DNA of 64,000 nt from Verrucomicrobiota bacterium (GTDB lineage: Bacteria; Verrucomicrobiota; Verrucomicrobiia; Limisphaerales; J093). A model generated the notes under the pieces. That model was not told where the DNA came from. It did no database searches and worked only from the letters and a program-made list of their open reading frames with translations. The number at the start of each line of letters is the position of its first letter. The first letter of the stretch is position 1. Positions 43,026 through 50,984 of the stretch are shown here, piece after piece. The stretch covers positions 1-64,000 of the forward strand of contig JAKQDD010000105.1 of the NCBI GenBank assembly GCA_029556615.1, given 5' to 3'. The position numbers were made by a program, and so were the translations under genes.

Positions 43026-43632
43026 CCCCGTCATAGGCCTTTCGGATCATTCGTATCAGGCCGGCGTGGTCTCGGACCGCCGGGAATGCGGGGTAATCGG
43101 ACCGCAGCTTCGCCGGGGGCCGAAACAGGATGCCGGCGTCCGCCGCGGCGAGCATGGCCATGTCGTTGTACGAATCGCCGGCGGCGATCACCCGGTAGTT
43201 GAGCGATCGGAGGGCGTCGACCGTAGCCCGCTTCTGGTTTGGGATCCGGAGCTGGTAATCGAGGATCCGGTCGTTCTCGACCCGCAACTGGTGACAGAAC
43301 AAGGTTGGCCATTCGAGCTGCCGGAGCAGCGGTTGCGCGAACTGCTCGAAGGTATCCGACAGGATGATGACCTGGGTGAAACTGCGGAGCTCGCGCAGGA
43401 ACTCGAGGGCGCCGGGGAGCGGATGGAGACGGCCGATCACCGACTGGATTTCTGAGAGTGTGAGTTCGTGCTCCTCGAGGACGGCCAGACGGCCGCGCAT
43501 GAGGACGTCATAGTCGGGCACATCGCGCGTGGTGAGCCGGAGACGCTCGATGCCCGTGGCGCGGGCGACCGCGATCCAGATCTCCGGCGTCAGCACGCCT
43601 TCCATGTCGAGCGTGACGATGCTCTGCTTCAC
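43021..43632 (-). CDS. thrH: Bifunctional phosphoserine phosphatase/homoserine phosphotransferase ThrH
   Basis: A HAD-superfamily enzyme of 203 aa. The Asp nucleophile motif is TLDMEGVLTPEIW, with ME in place of the FD seen in SerB, which is characteristic of ThrH; later motifs are ILSDTFEQF (motif II Ser) and AAGDSYNDMAML (metal-binding Asp). In Pseudomonas, ThrH moves phosphate from phosphoserine to homoserine. It converges on larE, with 15 bp between the stop codons. The other serine and threonine synthesis genes are not in this window. Confidence 0.92.
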   Translation of the reverse strand: MKQSIVTLDMEGVLTPEIWIAVARATGIERLRLTTRDVPDYDVLMRGRLAVLEEHELTLSEIQSVIGRLHPLPGALEFLRELRSFTQVIILSDTFEQFAQPLLRQLEWPTLFCHQLRVENDRILDYQLRIPNQKRATVDALRSLNYRVIAAGDSYNDMAMLAAADAGILFRPPAKLRSDYPAFPAVRDHAGLIRMIRKAYDGV

Positions 43633-43767
43633 GGGGCGGATGGTTCCAGGATTGTCGCGGACTGTCCAGTGGCGGCTCCGGGCCCGGATCCTCGCCTAGC
43701 CGGTTCATTTTTGGCTTGGGAAGGGGCGGATGGGTGAGTTATACACAGTGCCGGATCGCCATCGCCT

Positions 43768-44499
43768 ATGCAAAACGCACAAACGGCACCGCAATACCGG
43801 GTTTGGGGTGCAGACAACATCGCTTACGGCCCCTTCGAGCTGCCGATGCTGGTAACCTGGATCAAGCAGAAACGGGTATCAGCCGCGAGCTGGATCTTTG
43901 TTCAGGACGAGGGCCAATGGGTGCCGGCGGCCCAACTGCCGGAGCTGAAGATGTTCTTTGACGCCAAGCGGGGGCATCCACAAGCAGGCGGCGCTGCGGC
44001 GTCCGGTTCGGATGCCGCGGCCGTGGTTCAGCCCGAGAATCTGCGGCGGATCAAGATCTTCGCCGAGATGGACGGGGCCCAGCTCGAGTCGTTTCTCAGC
44101 TACCTGGACGTGGTGAAGGTCAACAAGTTCCAACATCTCTTCCGGAAGGGCGATCACGGGGACGCGATGTACTTCGTGCTCGAAGGCGAGGTGCGGGCCA
44201 TGAACCTGATCGACGGCAAGGAGACCACGCTTTTCACCCTGGCGGCCGGCGAGTCCTTCGGCGAGATCGCGCTGCTGATCCATGGTCCCCGGACGGCGGA
44301 CGTCGTGGCGAACGAGGAGAGCCTGCTGCTGATGCTGCCTGCGGCGGCGTTCGAGCGGGTCATCCGTGAAGCTCCGGCCTTGGCAGCCCCGTTTCTCCTG
44401 GCGATCGCCCGGGTGATCACCAATCGCTCGCTCGACATGAGCCGGAAGTACGAGGGGGCCATCCGCTCCTCGCGGGCGATCTCTGCGATCCGGCTGTGA
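43768..44499 (+). CDS. GYF_2 and cyclic nucleotide-binding domain protein
   Basis: The 243-aa protein joins two domains. Residues about 8-65 form a GYF_2-like domain (YRVWGADNIAYGPFELPMLV, WIFVQDEGQWVPAAQLPEL), usually a protein-binding module. Residues about 90-215 form a cyclic nucleotide-binding barrel (FRKGDHGDAMYFVLEGEV, GESFGEIALLIHGPRTADVV) in which Glu and the PRTA segment match the phosphate-binding cassette of CRP-like proteins. There is no DNA-binding domain, so it probably works through protein contacts. Its stop overlaps the mnmA GTG start (GTGA), so they are coupled. Confidence 0.88.
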   Translation: MQNAQTAPQYRVWGADNIAYGPFELPMLVTWIKQKRVSAASWIFVQDEGQWVPAAQLPELKMFFDAKRGHPQAGGAAASGSDAAAVVQPENLRRIKIFAEMDGAQLESFLSYLDVVKVNKFQHLFRKGDHGDAMYFVLEGEVRAMNLIDGKETTLFTLAAGESFGEIALLIHGPRTADVVANEESLLLMLPAAAFERVIREAPALAAPFLLAIARVITNRSLDMSRKYEGAIRSSRAISAIRL

Positions 44500-45683
44500 C
44501 CGGGGATCCACGCGTGCCGGAGCGGACGGCGGGGTCGGGGGTTGAGTCAGGCCAGATCCCCAAGGGTTCGCGCGGCATCGTGGCTCTCAGCGGCGGGGTC
44601 GATTCCTCGACCGCGGCCGCCCTGTTGCTCGAGCGGGGGTGCGACGTCATTGGGGTGACGCTCCAGCTCTGGCGGGATGACCCGCCCTGCGGCGCGCCGG
44701 GAATGCCCGGTCGCCGCCGCGGATTGCAGGCCGCGGCGGATGCCGAGGCCGTCTGCCGGAGGCTCGGCATCCCCTTTCATCGCATCGATGTCTCCGCGGA
44801 GTTCCGCGACCGGGTGATCCGCCATTTCGCGGATGAATACACGGCGGGGCGGACCCCCAATCCGTGCGTGGTGTGCAACGAGACGATCAAGTTCGGCCTT
44901 CTGCTGGACCGGGCTCGGGATTTCGGCGCGGACTGGATGGCCACGGGCCACTACGCCCGCCGTGATGCGGATCCGGCGTCCGGGAGGCAGCATCTCCGGC
45001 GGGGGCGGGATCCGCGTCGGGATCAGAGTTACTTCCTCTTCTCGTTGCGGCAGGAGCAACTGGCCCGTGTGGTGTTCCCCTTGGGGGATTGTCTCAAGAG
45101 CGAAACGCGGGCGATGGCGTGCCGTTTTGGCCTGGAAACCGCAGACAAGGCGGAGAGCATGGAGGTCTGCTTCGTGCCGGACGGCGACTACGGGCGGTTT
45201 CTGCAGGAGACGGCTCTGGCAACGCCGCACCCGGGGGAGATTGTCGATCTGGAAGGGCGGGTGTTGGGCCGGCACGAGGGGATTGCGTTTTTCACCATCG
45301 GCCAGCGGCGGGGACTTCGCGTGTCCGCGTCGGCGCCGCTGTACGTGGTGGATCTGGACCCGGTGGGAAACCGTGTGGTGGTGGGAGGACCGGGTGACCT
45401 TGAATGCCGCCGCTTCCGCATCGAGCGCTGCAATTGGATCGCGTGGGAGACGCCGCCGTCCGTCCTCGAAGTGACCGCCAAGATCCGGTACAACCATCCC
45501 GGGACCCGCGCGATCGTGATGCCGGGCGCCGGCGCCCGTGCGACGGTGGATCTCGCGGTGGCGCAGCGGGCGGTGACGCCGGGCCAGGCGTGTGTCTTTT
45601 ATCAGGAGGATCAGGTTGTGGGCGGGGGATGGATCGCGCGCCACCGGCCGCTGGCGGGGGATGAGGAGACGACCCCGGCGTGA
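44496..45683 (+). CDS. mnmA: tRNA-specific 2-thiouridylase MnmA
   Basis: MnmA inserts sulfur at position 2 of U34 in tRNAs for Lys, Glu and Gln. The 395-aa protein has the PP-loop ALSGGVDSS, the catalytic Cys pair (NPCVVCN and MEVCFVPDGDY), GHYAR, DQSYFLF and the C-terminal beta barrel ending FYQEDQVVGGGWI. The start is a GTG inside the upstream stop codon; about 25 residues precede the conserved core, so a later start is possible. An insertion rich in Gly/Arg (residues about 65-80) follows the LQLW segment. cutA overlaps at the 3' end in the same way. Confidence 0.95.
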   Translation: MTGDPRVPERTAGSGVESGQIPKGSRGIVALSGGVDSSTAAALLLERGCDVIGVTLQLWRDDPPCGAPGMPGRRRGLQAAADAEAVCRRLGIPFHRIDVSAEFRDRVIRHFADEYTAGRTPNPCVVCNETIKFGLLLDRARDFGADWMATGHYARRDADPASGRQHLRRGRDPRRDQSYFLFSLRQEQLARVVFPLGDCLKSETRAMACRFGLETADKAESMEVCFVPDGDYGRFLQETALATPHPGEIVDLEGRVLGRHEGIAFFTIGQRRGLRVSASAPLYVVDLDPVGNRVVVGGPGDLECRRFRIERCNWIAWETPPSVLEVTAKIRYNHPGTRAIVMPGAGARATVDLAVAQRAVTPGQACVFYQEDQVVGGGWIARHRPLAGDEETTPA

Positions 45684-46078
45684 AGGCAGCAGCCCGACGT
45701 TCGCTTATGAGGAACAACACGGTCCGTGAACCCGTCCGGGTGGCTTCGGCGGCTCGGTTCTGTCTGGTGTTGATCACCGCTCCGAACCCGCGCGTGGCGC
45801 GGCGGTTGGCGACAGCAGCGCTGGCGGCCCGGCTCATCGCTTGTGCGAATCTGGTGCCGCAGATCGAGTCGCACTACTGGTGGGGGGGGAAGATCGATCG
45901 AAGCGGTGAAGTCCTGATGATCTGCAAGACGCGTCGGTCGTTGGTGGGGCGTCTGGCGACGCTGGTGAGGGCGCTGCATCCCTACGAGACGCCCGAGGTG
46001 CTGATTGTGCCGCTGACGGCGGGGAGCGTCGCCTATCTGGCATGGCTCGGCGAGGCCGCGACGGGTGATGCGGGCTGA
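45680..46078 (+). CDS. cutA: CutA1 divalent-cation tolerance family protein
   Basis: A 132-aa protein with a 26-residue lead before the CutA core: FCLVLITAPNPRVARRLATA, LIACANLVPQIESHYWWGGK, EVLMICKTRR and LHPYETPEVLIVPLTAGSVA. CutA forms a compact trimer; the role in metal tolerance is disputed. The GTG start overlaps the mnmA stop (GTGA), making a coupled set cNMP sensor-mnmA-cutA. The Cys in LIACANLV is conserved in metal-binding members. Confidence 0.92.
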   Translation: MKAAARRSLMRNNTVREPVRVASAARFCLVLITAPNPRVARRLATAALAARLIACANLVPQIESHYWWGGKIDRSGEVLMICKTRRSLVGRLATLVRALHPYETPEVLIVPLTAGSVAYLAWLGEAATGDAG

Positions 46079-46104
46079 GCCGCGGCCGGCGCCCGCGGTT
46101 TGGA

Positions 46105-46133
46105 TTGGACGCCGTGCGGTGTGCCGGTACACT
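46105..46133 (+). promoter_or_regulatory. Candidate promoter for the exonuclease gene
   Basis: TTGGAC at 46105-46110 and TACACT at 46128-46133 are separated by 17 bp, the ideal sigma-70 spacing. A start near 46140 would give a leader of about 19 nt before the ATG at 46159. Confidence 0.45.
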
Positions 46134-46158
46134 CGGCAGCGGGGATTGACCCCATGCC

Positions 46159-46707
46159 ATGGCGTTGCCAGCAAAGAACATCGTCTACTTCGATCTCGAG
46201 ACTCAGAAGTCAGCCGAGGAGGTCGGAGGCTGGGACAGGATTCGCGACATGCGGATGAGCGTGGGGGTGACGTTCAGCACCGCCCGCAGCGGGTACCGAA
46301 TCTACGGGGAGCGGCAGGTGACCGACCTGATCGAGGAGTTGCGGCGGGCGGATCTGGTGGTGGGCTTCAACATTGTGCGGTTTGATTACGACGTGCTGGG
46401 GGGGTACACGCCGTTCTTTGATCCGCAGCAGGTGCCGACGCTGGATCTTCTGGTGGAATTGCAGAAGAAACTGCCGCATCGGTTATCGCTGGACGCCATT
46501 GCCGGCGCCACGCTGGGCGTCGAGAAGACCAGCGACGGCATGCAGGCGATCCGGTGGTATCGCGAAGGGCGCCTGGTCGAGATTGCCGAGTACTGCTGTT
46601 TCGACGTCAAGATCACCCGGCTCGTGCATGAGTACGGACGGGAGCATCACCGGCTTTACTATACGGACCGGCGCGGCAAGAAGCTGTCGATTGCCGTCGA
46701 CTGGTGA
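46159..46707 (+). CDS. RNase H-like 3'-5' exonuclease family protein
   Basis: The 182-aa protein fits the DEDD exonuclease fold of the YprB/DnaQ type: YFDLETQKSAEEVGGW (motif I, Asp and Glu), LVVGFNIVRFDYDVLGG (motif II, Asp), and VEIAEYCCFDVKITRLVHEY (motif III, Asp). Similar proteins in Verrucomicrobia are encoded as stand-alone genes; some relatives are fused to helicases. It probably acts on nucleic acid 3' ends, but the substrate is unknown. It has its own candidate promoter and ends before a 180-bp spacer. Confidence 0.82.
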   Translation: MALPAKNIVYFDLETQKSAEEVGGWDRIRDMRMSVGVTFSTARSGYRIYGERQVTDLIEELRRADLVVGFNIVRFDYDVLGGYTPFFDPQQVPTLDLLVELQKKLPHRLSLDAIAGATLGVEKTSDGMQAIRWYREGRLVEIAEYCCFDVKITRLVHEYGREHHRLYYTDRRGKKLSIAVDW

Positions 46708-46841
46708 CCGAGCGAGGCGCCCCAATCCGCGCGTAAGCGTCCCTTGCGGCTCAACCTCCTGGGCTTGACCAGGCGCCTTGAGCCTGCCGGTCCGGGGTTT
46801 TCGTGGATTGGGAAGCCCGCCTCCGGGATGCGCGCCCGGGC

Positions 46842-46870
46842 TTGACGGGGGGCAGGTCCGGGGGCTAGAA
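46842..46870 (+). promoter_or_regulatory. Candidate promoter for the DUF1080 gene
   Basis: TTGACG at 46842-46847, a 17-bp spacer and CTAGAA at 46865-46870. A start near 46877 would leave only about 11 nt before the ATG at 46888. Confidence 0.4.
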
Positions 46871-46887
46871 AAGGCCAATCGACTTCT

Positions 46888-47658
46888 ATGACAGGTGTTT
46901 GTTGGGCTCCGTGGTCGGGTGTCCGGTGGGTCCTCGTCGCGGGGCTGATGTTGTCCGTGTGCCGCGGCGCGGCGGCGGGGAGCGAGGCCAATCAACTCAC
47001 GGCGGAGGAACGAGCGCAGGGTTGGCAGTTGCTGTTTGACGGCCAGACGCCGCGCGGGTGGCGGGGCTACGGGAAGGCAGCATTCCCCGAGAAGGGGTGG
47101 ACCGTCGAGGAGGGATGGCTGAAGCACGTCGCGCGCGGTGGTGGCGGGGACGTTGTGACCGATCAGGTTTACGGGGATTTCGAGCTGGCGTTCGAGTGGC
47201 GATCGGGAGCGAACGCGAACAGCGGGGTGAAGTATTTCGTCCGGGAGCAGGGTGGGGGTGCGATCGGGCACGAGTACCAACTGCTTGACGATGGCGCGCG
47301 CCGATCCCGGATCCGGAGCAAGAACGAAACGGCGAGCTTCTATGACGTCCTGGCGCCCGACATCGACGCGCCGCCGCATCCGGCGGGCCAGACGAATCAA
47401 TCGCGCATTGTGGTGCAGGGAGATCGGGTCGAGCACTGGCTCAACGGGCGCAAGGCGCTCGACTATGAATTGGGCTCGGCCAGGGTTCGCGCTGCCGTGG
47501 CGGCGAGCAAGTTCCGGAACGTGGCGGCGTTTGGGACGAAACAGCCGGGTCGGCTGCTGCTGCAGGACCACGGGGGCGAGATCTGGTTCCGCAACGTGAA
47601 GCTGCGCGTGCTGACGGTGTCTGCGGAGTCGGATGGCGCGGCGGCATCGACGCCTTGA
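46888..47658 (+). CDS. Exported DUF1080 (3-keto-disaccharide hydrolase-type) protein
   Basis: The 256-aa protein has a signal segment (VRWVLVAGLMLSVCRGAAAG) and one DUF1080 domain with the concanavalin-like landmarks: WQLLFDGQTPRGWRGYG, WTVEEGWLKHV, DFELAFEWRSGANANSGVKY, GHEYQLLDD, VVQGDRVEHWLNG and IWFRNVKLR. The family hydrolyses 3-keto glycosides or binds carbohydrate and is much expanded in Planctomycetes and Verrucomicrobia. It may act together with the Tat-exported Gfo/Idh oxidoreductases, which could make 3-keto sugars. The nadD gene follows on the same strand. Confidence 0.9.
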   Translation: MTGVCWAPWSGVRWVLVAGLMLSVCRGAAAGSEANQLTAEERAQGWQLLFDGQTPRGWRGYGKAAFPEKGWTVEEGWLKHVARGGGGDVVTDQVYGDFELAFEWRSGANANSGVKYFVREQGGGAIGHEYQLLDDGARRSRIRSKNETASFYDVLAPDIDAPPHPAGQTNQSRIVVQGDRVEHWLNGRKALDYELGSARVRAAVAASKFRNVAAFGTKQPGRLLLQDHGGEIWFRNVKLRVLTVSAESDGAAASTP

Positions 47659-47687
47659 GGCGTCCGGGTTCGCGTGTTGACACGACG

Positions 47688-48320
47688 ATGAACCGGTCCC
47701 GATGCACCGAGAGTCTGGCGGAAGGGGAGTCAGGCCGGGGGGAGCGGGTCGGGCTTTTTGGGGGGTCCTTTGACCCGGTGCACTGGGGGCATTTGATGGT
47801 CGCGTTGGCTGCGCAGGAGGAGTTGCGGCTCACCCGGCTTCGGTTCATTCCCACGAACCAGTCTCCGTTCAAGCCGGATCGGGTTTTGGCGCCCGGCGCG
47901 TTTCGCCTGCGTTTGCTGCGGTTGGCGTTGGCCGGCCGGACCGGGTGGGACGTGGACGATTCAGAACTGCGCCGTGGCGGCGTGTCGTACACGATCGACA
48001 CCGTGCAGGCGGCGGCCCGGCAGCATCCGGGTGCGGAGCTGTACTGGATTCTGGGGGCGGATCATCTGGCGTATCTCCCCCAGTGGCGGGAGGCGGAGGC
48101 TCTGGCGGCACTGGTACGGTTTGTGATGGTGCCGAGGCCGGGCGAGGTGTCGGGGCCGGTACCGCCGCCGTTTCGGGTGATCTGTCTGAAGGGCACTCCC
48201 GTGGCGGTGTCAGCCTCACAGGTTCGGTCCCGGATTCAGGCGGGCCTGTCGGTGGACCTGTTCCTGCCTGGGGCCGTCGCGGAAGCGATTCGCAATAATC
48301 GGCTTTATCTTGATGCTTGA
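47688..48320 (+). CDS. nadD: Nicotinate-nucleotide adenylyltransferase
   Basis: NadD joins nicotinate mononucleotide with ATP to make deamido-NAD. The 210-aa protein has the nucleotidyltransferase motif GLFGGSFDPVHWGHL (GSFDPxHxGH), FIPTNQSPFK, the YTIDTVQ segment and the C-terminal SASQVRSRI, equivalent to the ISSTxIR motif. The ATG at 47688 is preferred; a TTG at 47655 would overlap the DUF1080 stop. rsfS follows with its ATG directly after the stop (TGAATG), a conserved pair. nadB lies 12 kb away in the same window. Confidence 0.95.
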   Translation: MNRSRCTESLAEGESGRGERVGLFGGSFDPVHWGHLMVALAAQEELRLTRLRFIPTNQSPFKPDRVLAPGAFRLRLLRLALAGRTGWDVDDSELRRGGVSYTIDTVQAAARQHPGAELYWILGADHLAYLPQWREAEALAALVRFVMVPRPGEVSGPVPPPFRVICLKGTPVAVSASQVRSRIQAGLSVDLFLPGAVAEAIRNNRLYLDA

Positions 48321-48776
48321 ATGAACCATCCTCCCGTCTCCATGGATTCTCGAACACTGGCCCTCCGCTGCCGCGAACTGGCGGAGGACAAGAAGGCGGA
48401 AGACGTCGTCGTGTTGGACGTGCGCCGACTCAGCTCCGTGGCGGATTACTTTGTCATCGCCACCGGGTCGAGCGAACCCCATCTCCGCGCGATCATGGAC
48501 GAGATCGTCGAGAAACTGCACGAAGAGAGGGGGGAACAGCCACACGCGACGGACGGCACCGTCGAGACGCAATGGGTGGTGCTCGATTACTTCGACGTGA
48601 TGGTGCACCTGATGCGGGACGGCGTGCGTCAGAAGTACGATCTCGAGAGTCTCTGGGGCGATGCACCCCGGGTGCGGGCACGCCGTGTCACGCGACGGTC
48701 AAGCCTGGGAAGGGAGGCGCGCACGACAAAACCCCCTGCCCGGAGGAGGTTGCGAAAGCCAGCTTCGCGCCCTTGA
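48321..48776 (+). CDS. rsfS: Ribosomal silencing factor RsfS
   Basis: RsfS binds L14 on the 50S subunit and blocks subunit joining during starvation. The 151-aa protein has the conserved core AEDVVVLDVRRLSSVADYFV, IATGSSEPHLRAI, WVVLDYFDVMVHLM, and YDLESLWGDAP near residue 120. A basic tail of about 30 residues (RRRLRKPASRP at the end) extends beyond the usual C-terminus and may be disordered. It starts directly after nadD; a second ATG at 48342 is possible. Confidence 0.95.
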   Translation: MNHPPVSMDSRTLALRCRELAEDKKAEDVVVLDVRRLSSVADYFVIATGSSEPHLRAIMDEIVEKLHEERGEQPHATDGTVETQWVVLDYFDVMVHLMRDGVRQKYDLESLWGDAPRVRARRVTRRSSLGREARTTKPPARRRLRKPASRP

Positions 48777-48814
48777 TCACCGGGCGTGCCGGCTTGGGGC
48801 ACATCGAGGCCGGA

Positions 48815-49105
48815 TCAGGCCTCACCCTGGATGGGCGTGTTAGCTGACTCGCGCGCCATGGCATCCACGACCCGGACGAACTCTTCGAGCCCGGTGGATG
48901 GCACAATGACACTATCGCGCCGTCCGTTGACGTCCTCGGTGATACGCAGGAAGCGGCCTCGGGGATTCTCCTTCAGGGCGAACAGAAAAGTCTTACGTTC
49001 GATCTGGATCTTCTCTGTTCGCAGCGTGCTCTCCTCCCCGTAGGCTTTCGAACCCCCTGATGAGTATCGATGCCCTGTCGTCGGCGGACGATCGTCAGAT
49101 GTCAT
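48815..49105 (-). CDS. PUR-domain (DUF3276) nucleic-acid-binding protein
   Basis: The 96-aa protein has a single PUR-like domain: EKIQIERKTFLFALKENPRG then RFLRITED, and IVPSTGLEEFVRVVDAM. Bacterial single-domain PUR proteins, known from spirochaetes and Bacteroidetes, bind RNA or single-stranded DNA as dimers. The first 25 residues are polar and probably flexible. It converges with rsfS. A candidate promoter with a perfect -35 box lies upstream in an unusually AT-rich stretch. Confidence 0.88.
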   Translation of the reverse strand: MTSDDRPPTTGHRYSSGGSKAYGEESTLRTEKIQIERKTFLFALKENPRGRFLRITEDVNGRRDSVIVPSTGLEEFVRVVDAMARESANTPIQGEA

Positions 49106-49149
49106 AAACCCATACGCCAGCTTGGCGTCCTTCGCGCGACCGTAAGTCT

Positions 49150-49176
49150 TCTTTACTATTTGACGTCGTTTGTCAA
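49150..49176 (-). promoter_or_regulatory. Candidate promoter for the DUF3276 gene
   Basis: On the minus strand TTGACA (49176-49171) is followed after 15 bp by TAAAGA (49155-49150). The -35 box is perfect, but the spacing is short and the -10 is weak. The region from about 49080 to 49180 is clearly AT-richer than its surroundings. Confidence 0.35.
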
Positions 49177-49697
49177 CTTCTTATTTTGCCGAAAGAGGTG
49201 AAACGCAGGGTGTTCAGAGGGCGGGACAGGGACCAGAGGTAGTAGAGAATTGCGATAATCATCAAGACATTAAGGACTTGCGAGAAGCCGTGGAGCAGGC
49301 CGAACGCATTGGCGGCGGACAACTGCTGGGCTGGCGTGGCCGCCGGGGAGTAGCGGATCCGTTGCAGCCCGTGCAAGTGAGGCAGAAGCCAGTGGCCGCC
49401 CACGAGGGCTGCGGTGAAGAGCCCCGAGAGAAGTCCGACGTTGACCCGGTCGACGGGGCGTCCGGTGTAGAGGTACTCGAGGAGGAGGTGGAGCAGGGCG
49501 ATCGCGGCGCACCACTGATGAATCAGGTAGTATCGGTGAAGGACGATCTCGGCGGCGCGTCCGGCATGGGGCCGTGGCAGGAAGCTCAACATCTCGCTTG
49601 AGAAGAAGGCCGGCCCGGCCGCGAGGGTGTAGAACACCGCCGATCCTAACCAGATCGCAGCATTAACCACCCCGACGAATCGGATGAACGCCTGCAC
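49173..49697 (-). CDS. DUF4149-type integral membrane protein
   Basis: The 174-aa protein has four predicted membrane helices: FVGVVNAAIWLGSAVFYTLA, LHRYYLIHQWCAAIALLHLL, a segment from VGLLSGLFTAALVGG, and LLHGFSQVLNVLMIIAILYY. The pattern, with His residues in the helices, resembles DUF4149/TMEM205-like proteins. Function unknown. It lies upstream of the DUF3276 gene on the same strand. A degraded composite repeat lies about 140 bp upstream of its start. Confidence 0.75.
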   Translation of the reverse strand: MQAFIRFVGVVNAAIWLGSAVFYTLAAGPAFFSSEMLSFLPRPHAGRAAEIVLHRYYLIHQWCAAIALLHLLLEYLYTGRPVDRVNVGLLSGLFTAALVGGHWLLPHLHGLQRIRYSPAATPAQQLSAANAFGLLHGFSQVLNVLMIIAILYYLWSLSRPLNTLRFTSFGKIRS

Positions 49698-49833
49698 AAG
49701 CCCAGGCTAACCGGAAGGCACTCCCGGTGCCAAGCCGGGAAAGCGGGCCAGGACACTGGCGTTCGCGCCACGGCCCCACGGTTTGCGCGATAGCGTTTTG
49801 GAGTGCGGTGCCGCGACCCAAGGCGGCACCGCT

Positions 49834-49930
49834 TTCGACTTGTGGAATGTGGGGTCAACAGGTCAAGTTCGTTCCCTGCCGCTCCAGCCCCCCCTGTCGT
49901 CGAGGACTTTATGCGAGCGGGGCGCGGGAT
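49834..49930 (+). repeat. Composite repeat, module A with degraded ends
   Basis: TTCGACTTGTGGAATGTGGG, GTCAACAGGTCAAGTT, CCCTGCCGCTCCAG and GTCGTCGAGGACTTT follow module A, but the terminal AGAGTCC is lost on the left and changed on the right. A short B start (GCGAGCGGGGCGCGGGATGG) follows. It sits just past the 3' end of the minus-strand apbE gene. Confidence 0.75.
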
Positions 49931-49948
49931 GGAGAGACCGCCGCGCGT

Positions 49949-50902
49949 TCAGGCTGGCGGATGAGACAGGCACGGAACGGATCCCTCGGCTGGATCAAGG
50001 GTCAGCAGATGGGCTTCGGGTCGGGCACGGCCAAGGCATGGGATCCCTGGTTGGCCGAGCACGAGGAGGGCTGTCGACAGTGCGTCCGCTTCGGCGGCAG
50101 AAGGGAGCACAACCGCTGCCAGCAAGGTTGCGGCGACTGGTTCGCCGGTTCGCGGGTCGACGACGTGACCGCAGGTACGGCCCTGATGGACGAAGTGTTT
50201 GGTCCACCATGCGGAGACGCCCAGCGCGGCGTCCTTAAGTTCCACGACGTGGAGGATATCGGATGCGGCGGGAGGGGCGCTGGCTTGAGGGGGATGGGGG
50301 CGGGGGATGGCAACCCGCCAAGCCGGAGCGTCCGGGGGGCAGCCGAGGGCGGCGACACTGCTGGTCCCGCCGTGAAGGAAGGCGGACTCGACTCCGGCTT
50401 CGCGGAGGCTGTCCAGCGCGCGATCGAGGGCGTGGCCTTTGCCGATGGCGCCGAGGTCGAGCATCATGCCGGGCCTGGGGAAGCGGACGGTTCCAGTGGA
50501 GGGATCGAGTTCGACCCGTTGCATGCCGACGGCCTGCAGGGCTTCAGCGAGCGCCTCAGGGTCGGGGGGATGCCCGGCGCCGTCCAGGAATCCCCAGCAA
50601 TCGAGCAGCGGTGCGACCGTTGGATCGAAGGCCCCCTGGGCCAGGCGGCTGAGGTCGCGCGCCTGTTCGAGGAGGCGGAAGACGGTCGGCGATACGCGGA
50701 CGGGCTGGCGATGGGCATGGCGGTTGACGCGGTGGATCTCGCTTCCGGGCCGGTAAAGGCTGAGCTGATCTTCAAGGTGTTCGATTTCGTCGAGGGCCGC
50801 CTCACCGGCAGCGCGGAGGGCGACGGCATTGGTGCCGTGCAAGAGCACCTCGAATCGGGTGTTCATGGCGCGGCGGGCGAGGGTGACGGTCTCGAAGGGC
50901 AT
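49949..50902 (-). CDS. FAD:protein FMN transferase (ApbE family)
   Basis: ApbE attaches FMN covalently to Thr or Ser of extracytoplasmic redox proteins such as Nqr and Rnf subunits. The 317-aa protein has RRAMNTRFEVLLHG, the LSLYRPGSEIHRVNRH segment, GAFDPTVAPLLDCWGF, MMLDLGAIGKGHALDRA, the HGGTSSVAALG region and HVVDPRTGEPV. No N-terminal signal is visible from the start at 50902, so export is unclear; longer in-frame sequence upstream lies inside the oxidoreductase gene. No flavoprotein target gene is nearby. Confidence 0.93.
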   Translation of the reverse strand: MPFETVTLARRAMNTRFEVLLHGTNAVALRAAGEAALDEIEHLEDQLSLYRPGSEIHRVNRHAHRQPVRVSPTVFRLLEQARDLSRLAQGAFDPTVAPLLDCWGFLDGAGHPPDPEALAEALQAVGMQRVELDPSTGTVRFPRPGMMLDLGAIGKGHALDRALDSLREAGVESAFLHGGTSSVAALGCPPDAPAWRVAIPRPHPPQASAPPAASDILHVVELKDAALGVSAWWTKHFVHQGRTCGHVVDPRTGEPVAATLLAAVVLPSAAEADALSTALLVLGQPGIPCLGRARPEAHLLTLDPAEGSVPCLSHPPA

Positions 50903-50984
50903 GGCGCGGGGCGGGAATGACGAAGGGGTCCCGCGGCGGTGCGCCGGCGGAACCCCTTCCCGAGACTTGCGGAGCGGGTCCTGG

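Noticed and set aside
46709..46760. GAGCGAGGCGCC after the exonuclease gene as a further repeat copy
   Set aside because: Only the first dozen bases resemble module B; no opposite end or core is present.
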